From contig CAZSLL010000028.1 in the NCBI GenBank assembly GCA_964607835.1, forward strand, positions 1-6,892: DNA of 6,892 nucleotides, in the 5' to 3' direction. This stretch comes from DAOVFN01 sp964607835 (GTDB taxonomy: Archaea; Aenigmatarchaeota; Aenigmatarchaeia; QMZP01). Numbering within the stretch: the stretch's first letter is position 1; every line of letters begins with the position of its first letter. A program made the translations under genes and the position numbers. Of this stretch, positions 1 to 4,180 are shown piece after piece. The notes beneath the pieces are model-generated. The model was not told the origin of the DNA. It saw only the letters and a list, made by a program, of their open reading frames with translations, and made no database searches.

Positions 1-21
1 AATAATATGGGGGCGCCGAGA

Positions 22-78
22 CTTCCTTCCTTTTTCCGCGAACGCTTTTGTGCAAGCGGGAACTGCCGGAAAAGGGTT
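22..78 (-). other. tRNA-Trp intron 2, T-loop position 59/60 (57 nt)
   Basis: Without its removal the T stem halves CCGAG (89-85) and CUCGG (20-16) lie about 64 bases apart. Excision restores a seven-base T-loop UUCGAGU. The ends carry a helix of CCUUUUCC (75-68) with GGAAAAAGG (37-29, one A bulged). T-loop bases U54-C56 can pair with G26-A24 as a short central helix. An inner hairpin CGCUU (57-53) with AAGCG (47-43) closes the intron. Cutting at 58/59 would give the same mature RNA, so the exact boundary is uncertain by one base. Confidence 0.75.
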
Positions 79-99
79 CTCGAACTCGGGTGAACAGGT

Positions 100-161
100 A
101 TCCTTCTATCATCCGGAAGTCAATATACCTGCAGACGTTCCGTCTAAGCTCCAGATGACAA
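100..161 (-). other. tRNA-Trp intron 1, anticodon loop position 37/38 (62 nt)
   Basis: This interrupts the anticodon loop between G37 (162) and A38 (99), the commonest archaeal tRNA intron site and the usual place for tRNA-Trp introns. Intron bases 160-149 pair with 118-107 over 12 consecutive pairs (nine Watson-Crick, three G-U), giving the inner helix expected beside a bulge-helix-bulge splice site. The central helix between exon bases 32-35 and the intron end is imperfect (one C-A mismatch and a four-base rather than three-base bulge), so this would be a relaxed motif for the splicing endonuclease. A small hairpin (AGACG-GAA-CGUCU) lies in the middle. Confidence 0.8.
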
Positions 162-223
162 CTGGAGCCTGCCAGGATAGCCACTACCTCACGCCCCCGG
201 GTAACAAAACATGAGAGGGAGGG

Positions 224-230
224 TTTAAAA
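224..230 (-). promoter_or_regulatory. TATA box of the tRNA-Trp gene
   Basis: The minus strand reads CTTTTAAACCC here, an archaeal box A centred about 29 bases before the first tRNA base at 198. It starts three bases after the stop codon of the upstream minus-strand protein gene (233-235), so the tRNA appears to have its own promoter rather than being cotranscribed. Confidence 0.6.
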
Positions 231-232
231 GC

Positions 233-700
233 TTATTCGAGCAGCCTTAGAATTCTCTGAGGGGGTGATTCGCCAGGCGAGTACCTGGAAATATCTATAA
301 TCCTTGGCATATCCCTTTTTCTGAGAATCTGAAGGAAAACATCCCTGAGAAACGCCCTGCCCACTTCTGAGAACTCGGTTATGTCATTGTAGTCAGCGCA
401 TGACTCCGTGGGGCGCCTTGACCACAGGGCTTTCACCCCTTCAGGAACCGTGTCGTCAGCCAGGCTGAAGCACCCGAATTCATCCCCCATATAGACTGGC
501 TCGATAATGAGATCCGGAGCCTCGATGTAGGCCAGGGTCTCGCCAAGGGGCCTGGTTCTCTTTCCGCTGGCGTCCTCCTTGACCCGCTCAATGTCAGAGA
601 GCCCCACTCCTGAGTATATGTCCCCCTCGAAGCATGATTTCATCCTTTCCAGAAGGGACAGATAACCCTTTCTTCGGCCGATATCTGAAAGGTTCCTCAT
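233..700 (-). CDS. Uncharacterised 155-residue soluble protein
   Basis: I do not recognise this protein. It starts MRNLSDIGRRKGY and is 155 residues long, with no membrane span or signal peptide and no complete metal-binding motif. It is of mixed charge: a basic N-terminus, a middle section rich in Asp, Glu and Gly (residues 27-80, including a short GDIYSGVGLSD stretch), and a basic C-terminal part with RKRDMPRIIDISRYSPGESP near the end. The start at 700 is chosen over an in-frame Met at 766 because the TATA box TTTAAAAA (730-723) is centred about 26 bases upstream of 700. That makes the mRNA leaderless and excludes the longer form, which would also run through the divergent ino1 promoter. 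Its stop abuts the tRNA-Trp promoter. Real coding is supported by its own promoter and an uninterrupted frame, but function is unknown. Confidence 0.7.
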   Translation of the reverse strand: MRNLSDIGRRKGYLSLLERMKSCFEGDIYSGVGLSDIERVKEDASGKRTRPLGETLAYIEAPDLIIEPVYMGDEFGCFSLADDTVPEGVKALWSRRPTESCADYNDITEFSEVGRAFLRDVFLQILRKRDMPRIIDISRYSPGESPPQRILRLLE

Positions 701-722
701 AAACCTTCCCTGAAGGTAAACG

Positions 723-730
723 TTTTTAAA
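723..730 (-). promoter_or_regulatory. TATA box of the 155-residue protein gene
   Basis: The minus strand reads CTTTAAAAACG, with the box centre about 26 bases from the ATG at 700. This predicts a transcript that begins at or next to the start codon. It lies back to back with the ino1 promoter, with about 12 bases between the two boxes. Confidence 0.65.
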
Positions 731-741
731 GCATTCGAGGC

Positions 742-752
742 ATATTATTTTA
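742..752 (+). promoter_or_regulatory. TATA box of the inositol-phosphate synthase gene
   Basis: The A/T-rich stretch ATATTATTTTA is centred about 33 bases before the ATG at 780. The predicted start of transcription is near 772, giving an almost leaderless mRNA. There is no Shine-Dalgarno sequence before this gene. Confidence 0.55.
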
Positions 753-779
753 CAAACATAAAACAAACAGGATGTTCAT

Positions 780-1883
780 ATGGAAAAAGAGATAAGGGTC
801 GCGATAGCGGGCGTGGGCAACTGCGCCTCCTCACTGGTGCAGGGCCTTTACTTCTACAAGGACATAAAGGACAACAACGAGACAGTTCCCGGCCTAATGC
901 ACAACGTCGTCGGGGGATACAGGATATCTGACGTCAGGCCTGTGGCCGCTTTCGACATTGACAGGAGAAAGGTAGGCAAGGACCTGTCAGAGGCCATATT
1001 CGAGAAGCCCAACTGCACCACCATATTCCACAAGGACGTCCCCAGCATTGGGGTTGAGGTACAAATGGCCCCTGTGCTTGACGGGCTTGCGGCCCACATG
1101 AAGGATTATCCGGAGGACAGAGGTTTCAGGGTATCTGAAGAGAGCCCTGTGGACGTGGCAAAGGTCCTGAAAGAAACCAAAGCAGACGTCCTGCTCAACT
1201 ACATGCCGGTGGGCTCTGAGGACGCCACCAAGTATTACGCCAGGGCCTGCCTTGACGCCGGGGTGGCCATGGTCAACTGCATGCCTGTGTTCATTGCGTC
1301 TGACCCTGAGTGGGAGAAGAGATTCAGGGAAGCGGGCATCCCCATAGCAGGGGACGACATGAAGTCACAGATAGGCGCCACCATAACCCACAGGGTGCTC
1401 ACCAAGCTCTTCTCTGACCGGGGGGTAAAGGTTGACAGGACATACCAGCTCAACACAGGCGGCAACACGGATTTCCTCAACATGCTTGAGAGGAAGAGGC
1501 TCGCGAGCAAGAAGATAAGCAAGACCGAGTCAGTCCAGTCCCAGCTTCCCGTGCCGCTTCATCCGGACAACATACACATAGGGCCCAGTGATTACGTTCC
1601 ATGGCAGAACGACAACAAGCTATGCTTCATCAGGATAGAGGGAAGGAAGTTCGGCAACGTGCCCGTGAAGCTCGAGCTCAGGCTCTCGGTGGAGGACTCA
1701 CCAAACTCGGCAGGGGTGGTCATTGACGCGGTCAGGTGCGCTAAGCTTGCCCTTGACAGGAAAATCGGCGGCGAGCTCACCTCAATATCATCCTACACCA
1801 TGAAGCACCCCGCCCACCAGTTCCCTGACTCCATAGCCAGGCAGATGGTGGATGAGTTCATAAAGGGTGAGCGGGAAAGGTAA
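780..1883 (+). CDS. ino1: myo-inositol-1-phosphate synthase (EC 5.5.1.4)
   Basis: This enzyme converts glucose-6-phosphate to L-myo-inositol-1-phosphate with a tightly bound NAD, in the cytosol. In archaea the product feeds archaetidylinositol lipids and, in heat-adapted species, inositol-based solutes. The 367 residues match the length of the archaeal/actinobacterial form. Visible features are the Rossmann glycine loop AGVGNCASSL (10-19), GDDMKSQIGAT (191-201), NTGGNTDFLNM (225-235), the lysine-rich catalytic stretch SKKISKT (243-249), DYVPWQNDNK (271-280) and FGNVPVKLELRLSVEDSPNS (291-310). It has no upstream SD and is likely to be translated from a near-leaderless mRNA. The next gene begins 41 bases downstream on the same strand and could be cotranscribed. 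Nothing is missing or truncated. Confidence 0.96.
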   Translation: MEKEIRVAIAGVGNCASSLVQGLYFYKDIKDNNETVPGLMHNVVGGYRISDVRPVAAFDIDRRKVGKDLSEAIFEKPNCTTIFHKDVPSIGVEVQMAPVLDGLAAHMKDYPEDRGFRVSEESPVDVAKVLKETKADVLLNYMPVGSEDATKYYARACLDAGVAMVNCMPVFIASDPEWEKRFREAGIPIAGDDMKSQIGATITHRVLTKLFSDRGVKVDRTYQLNTGGNTDFLNMLERKRLASKKISKTESVQSQLPVPLHPDNIHIGPSDYVPWQNDNKLCFIRIEGRKFGNVPVKLELRLSVEDSPNSAGVVIDAVRCAKLALDRKIGGELTSISSYTMKHPAHQFPDSIARQMVDEFIKGERER

Positions 1884-1924
1884 TCTGGTGCAAGCTTTTT
1901 GTTGAACCATGCCAAAGAATAATC

Positions 1925-2449
1925 ATGGACCCTCCCTTCGGCAAGAGCAATGTCTACACCAGGCTCACTAAGCTGATAAAGGAAACAGTGAGCTCGATTC
2001 TCAGCAGGATAAGGAAGGTCAGATTCCCAAAGCCCACATTTGGCGGGATATGGCTGAGGCTGAGCTATTTCGAGAACAGGCTCCACAGGCTGGATGAAGA
2101 GAGCCAGGAGATATTCATAGATAACTTCTACCACAGCGTGAGGCAGGTGAACTACATGACCCTGCTCATAATCCTTGTGATAATCCTGACATTCATAACC
2201 ACGCTCGAGTTCCAAATGATTGGCTTCCTTGAGGGGCTGGCCATTGAGGGCCTGCTGGCATTCAGCCTGTTCTACCTTGTATGGTATTACAGGATGGGCA
2301 TGGAGGACCTCATGGACTATCTGATAAGGCAGGAGACAGTGCCTGACTACGCATTCAGGCCCAGGCTCGGGCCGAGGCAGTCATCCAGGCCCCCATTCGG
2401 GAAGGAAAGTAAAAAGGCCTCAGGAACCAAGGCCAGGAAAAGGGATTAG
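1925..2449 (+). CDS. Small two-helix membrane protein, function unknown
   Basis: A 174-residue protein of no family I recognise. It has a basic N-terminal half (residues 1-75) and two predicted membrane helices, MTLLIILVIILTFITTL (78-94) and about 100-122 (IGFLEGLAIEGLLAFSLFYL onward), joined by a very short turn. The C-terminal tail is strongly basic and ends KKASGTKARKRD. A helical hairpin in the membrane with both ends on the same side, probably cytoplasmic by the positive-inside rule, is the simplest topology. It lacks the CDP-alcohol phosphotransferase signature, so it is not the inositol lipid synthase that might be expected beside ino1. No SD precedes the ATG. The weak A/T stretch CTTTTTG at 1895-1901 sits about 27 bases upstream and could give a leaderless message, or the gene may be read through from ino1. 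Its stop overlaps the stop of the convergent truD gene. Confidence 0.75.
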   Translation: MDPPFGKSNVYTRLTKLIKETVSSILSRIRKVRFPKPTFGGIWLRLSYFENRLHRLDEESQEIFIDNFYHSVRQVNYMTLLIILVIILTFITTLEFQMIGFLEGLAIEGLLAFSLFYLVWYYRMGMEDLMDYLIRQETVPDYAFRPRLGPRQSSRPPFGKESKKASGTKARKRD

Positions 2450-3435
2450 GAGAATATGGCCCTTATGACCATGGTGGCGTAGCTACCCTTCCCCAGGGAG
2501 AACCTGACAAGCACATTATGCTTACCCGGATTGAGTTCATCGTCTTCGGGCTTTGTTATATCCAGCCCTTCCGGCTCCATCAGGAGGTCCCTTTCCCCGC
2601 CTTTCAGGTCGAACTCAGGGAACTGGGGGAGCCTGAAATCCTTCCGTTCAATTCCGTCATTCTCCAGCATTCCCTGCATAATCCCTCCATTATCCCGCGG
2701 GGATTCATAGCCGGGAACAGGGATTTCCCGGTTATCCAGACCTTCCTCAGGAAAGGCCAGGTTACCTAATGTCCAGGAAACCTCCCGGTGATTGTGGCGG
2801 GATATCTCCTCTGAGGCCGCTGTGTTCCAGAGCCATGACTGGTAGGCGTGGGGATAAATCCTGAGAACCCTCTTGGGAAGGCTCCTCAGGGCGCCCACAT
2901 AATCCCGCGGGGATTTTTCCAGCCATTCCCTGGTCTCTGGGATAAGGGCGCACGCCTGCTCGAACTCCCTCCTGATGATATGCCTTCCCGTGATGTGGTT
3001 GTTCTTGTTCATGCCGAACCTCTGCTCATCAAAGTAGTTGGGGAATGCAGGGGGAATTGCGGATTTCTCGCCCGGACCGAGGTTCCTTACCGTGATCTCA
3101 AATTCATTGCCCTGGGCGCTCCCCAGGTTCATCCTCTCCCTGGTCTGGCCCAGGTAATCCAGCCTGACATTGCCCTGGTCCAGCTCGAGACCGCGCTTTG
3201 GGCCGTGGAGTATGGTTATGAACTGCTCTGTAACGGCCTGCTTGTCCTTGTTGCCTGCGAAATTTATGAACTTGCTCCTCTTCCCGAAGGCCCTGGAAAC
3301 CATGCCTATTGCCGAGCCCGTGGTCCAGCCCCTCTTGGAGAGCCTGTAGCAGGCGTACCTCCCTGAGCCAAGCTCGGGGCTGGCATTCTCCCTGACAATG
3401 AAGTCATCCGGCATGGCCTTTACCTGGTAGCCCAT
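2446..3435 (-). CDS. truD: tRNA pseudouridine synthase TruD (Pus7 family)
   Basis: This isomerises uridine 13 of tRNAs (and in archaea probably U35 of tRNA-Tyr) to pseudouridine. From ATG 3435 the protein has 329 residues. The TruD signatures are all visible: N-terminal PDDFIVRE, FAGNKDKQAVTEQF (59-72) with the catalytic Asp at about 64, GNEFEITVRNL (109-119), FPNYFDEQRFG (131-141), YPHAYQSWLWN (194-204) and the C-terminal KGSYATMVIR (316-325). An in-frame GTG at 3450 would lengthen it by five residues. I prefer the ATG because the TATA box (3461-3468) lies about 29 bases before it and only about 15 before the GTG. Archaeal members are often near 400 residues, so this is a compact form close to the bacterial size. 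The shortened part appears to be the TRUD insertion between NYFDEQRFG and YPHAYQS. It is convergent with the membrane protein gene. Confidence 0.95.
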   Translation of the reverse strand: MGYQVKAMPDDFIVRENASPELGSGRYACYRLSKRGWTTGSAIGMVSRAFGKRSKFINFAGNKDKQAVTEQFITILHGPKRGLELDQGNVRLDYLGQTRERMNLGSAQGNEFEITVRNLGPGEKSAIPPAFPNYFDEQRFGMNKNNHITGRHIIRREFEQACALIPETREWLEKSPRDYVGALRSLPKRVLRIYPHAYQSWLWNTAASEEISRHNHREVSWTLGNLAFPEEGLDNREIPVPGYESPRDNGGIMQGMLENDGIERKDFRLPQFPEFDLKGGERDLLMEPEGLDITKPEDDELNPGKHNVLVRFSLGKGSYATMVIRAIFS

Positions 3436-3460
3436 GGCATAGAATTGCACACAAAGGGAT

Positions 3461-3468
3461 TAATATAC
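3461..3468 (-). promoter_or_regulatory. TATA box of truD
   Basis: The minus strand reads CTGTATATTAATCC. The box centre is about 29 bases from the ATG at 3435, predicting a transcript with a leader of zero to a few bases and no SD. Confidence 0.6.
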
Positions 3469-3485
3469 AGTATTCAGGCAGTTGA

Positions 3486-3537
3486 GACGAAAGACACGTA
3501 AATAAAGCTTTATTTTGGATATTTTTCGACGCAAGAC
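3486..3537. promoter_or_regulatory. Candidate operator: palindrome flanked by direct repeats
   Basis: A perfect 16-base palindrome AAATAAAGCTTTATTT lies at 3500-3515. The 10-base sequences GACGAAAGAC (3486-3495) and GACGCAAGAC (3528-3537) flank it, match at nine of ten positions and are spaced exactly 42 bases, about four helical turns. The block sits between the divergent truD and coiled-coil/HerA promoters without overlapping either TATA box. This is the layout of a regulator-binding region, but no cognate regulator can be named. Confidence 0.4.
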
Positions 3538-3557
3538 TAAATTTGTCAACAAAAGAC

Positions 3558-3573
3558 CGAAACATTTAAATAA
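3558..3573 (+). promoter_or_regulatory. Strong BRE/TATA promoter of the coiled-coil/HerA operon
   Basis: CGAAAC (BRE, 3558-3563) is followed by A and TTTAAATAA (3565-3573), the best archaeal promoter match in the window. It predicts transcription from about 3592-3596, some 30 bases before the ATG at 3626. A second A/T-rich stretch ATAATATA (3581-3588) could act as an alternative box with a start near 3610. Confidence 0.65.
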
Positions 3574-3591
3574 GGAAGGCATAATATACGC

Positions 3592-3620
3592 ATGACCGCG
3601 GGATTCGCGGGATAGAGGTG
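3592..3620 (+). promoter_or_regulatory. Operon leader: 7-codon uORF, hairpin and Shine-Dalgarno
   Basis: ATG at 3592 opens a seven-codon frame (MTAGFAG, stop TAG 3613-3615). Inside it CCGCG (3596-3600) and CGCGG (3606-3610) form a 5-bp hairpin, and CGCGGGAT occurs twice (3597-3604, 3606-3613). The uORF stop shares its last base with the SD GAGGTG (3615-3620), which lies five bases before the operon's ATG. The predicted transcription start coincides with the uORF ATG, so the uORF could be translated leaderless. Confidence 0.4.
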
Positions 3621-3625
3621 TTCAG

Positions 3626-4180
3626 ATGCAGAAGGATGAGAGGCCCAAGTACCAGACAGACCAGGAGGAAGAGGATTTCTACGGCTTGCCCAAGGAGGAC
3701 ATAGGACTCAGGGAGAAGGATGTAGTCACAGAGAAGGAATTCCTGGTCAAGGAGGTCAGGACCCCCAGGAGGGTTGCAGTCCAGAAGCCAGAGGATGACA
3801 TAGAGAGCATAAAGAGGGTGGCCCCTGAGATAATCGGAGGCCTGCTGGAGAGAGTGCAGTTCCTGGAGGAGAGGATTGCGGACGTGAAGGAGTCCATAGA
3901 GGACAGGAAGAGCCTCCACAAGGAAATGATTAAGGACATAGAGGATGACATGGCTGAGAAGAAGACCATGGAATCCAGGCTCACTGACATAGACGAGAAG
4001 AGGAACCTCAAACTGGACATAAGCCAGCTCAGGAGGGACAAGAGGAACGAGATGGTGAGGTTCTGGAAGGACCTCTTCGAGCTCAGGTCAGAGCTCAAGG
4101 AGCTCGCCGAGAGGTACGAGGTCGAGAGCAGGATTAAGAGGATATTCAAGGACATAGACCTCAAGGGAGGGAAGAAATGA
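3626..4180 (+). CDS. Coiled-coil protein, partner of the HerA-like ATPase
   Basis: A 184-residue, highly charged protein with no family I can name. Residues 1-65 are acidic and probably disordered (QEEEDFYG, KPEDDIES). From about 67 to 172 the sequence is a continuous amphipathic helix with heptad-like hydrophobic spacing (LLERVQFLEERIADVKESI, then MESRLTDIDEKRNLKLDI, then LRSELKELAERYEVESRI), ending in a basic GGKK tail. There are no cysteines and no membrane spans. The start is fixed by the SD GAGGTG five bases upstream. The stop overlaps the next ATG (ATGA, 4177-4180), so it is translationally coupled to the HerA-like gene, and the two proteins most likely work together. A scaffold, clamp or DNA-end-holding role is inference from the coiled coil and the context. 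Confidence 0.85.
   Translation: MQKDERPKYQTDQEEEDFYGLPKEDIGLREKDVVTEKEFLVKEVRTPRRVAVQKPEDDIESIKRVAPEIIGGLLERVQFLEERIADVKESIEDRKSLHKEMIKDIEDDMAEKKTMESRLTDIDEKRNLKLDISQLRRDKRNEMVRFWKDLFELRSELKELAERYEVESRIKRIFKDIDLKGGKK
4165..4170 (+). promoter_or_regulatory. Shine-Dalgarno of the HerA-like gene
   Basis: GGGAGG lies inside the last codons of the coiled-coil gene, six bases before the ATG at 4177. It fixes that start and the four-base overlap. Confidence 0.7.

Larger units (their letters stand above)
8..198 (-). tRNA. tRNA-Trp (anticodon CCA) with two introns
   Basis: Read on the minus strand, bases 198-192 (GGGGGCG) and 15-9 (CGCCCCC) form a perfect 7-bp acceptor stem, with discriminator A73 at 8 and no encoded CCA. 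U8, A14, G15, G18, G19 and A21 are in place. The D stem is AGG/CCU plus a U13-U22 mismatch. The anticodon stem GCAGG (172-168) pairs with CCUGU (98-94), closing with one G-U pair, and the loop reads CU-CCA-G/A, giving tryptophan. The variable loop is UCAC, with C48 available for the G15-C48 pair. The T stem CCGAG (89-85) pairs with CUCGG (20-16), and the T-loop reads UUCGA-G-U. These parts join only if 62 bases (100-161) and 57 bases (22-78) are removed, leaving a normal 72-base tRNA. A73 and the anticodon fit archaeal tRNA-Trp. The splice points are inferred from the mature fold. Confidence 0.92.

Noticed and set aside
100..161. Box C/D guide inside the tRNA-Trp intron, as in haloarchaea
   Set aside because: Only one imperfect C-like box (AUGAUAG) and no CUGA box; the intron is also shorter than the known guide-bearing introns.
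8..198. A different large structured RNA, or tRNA-Asp from the GUC-containing hairpin loop at 149-168
   Set aside because: The UUGUCAU loop hairpin lacks matching downstream T arm spacing, whereas CCA in the upstream loop gives a complete cloverleaf with correct tertiary bases after two excisions.
701..766. A longer form of the 155-residue protein starting at 766
   Set aside because: It would begin upstream of the gene's own TATA box and run through the divergent ino1 promoter.
3436..3450. GTG start of truD at 3450
   Set aside because: The TATA box is only about 15 bases away, so transcription would start downstream of it; ATG 3435 fits the usual 26-30 bases.
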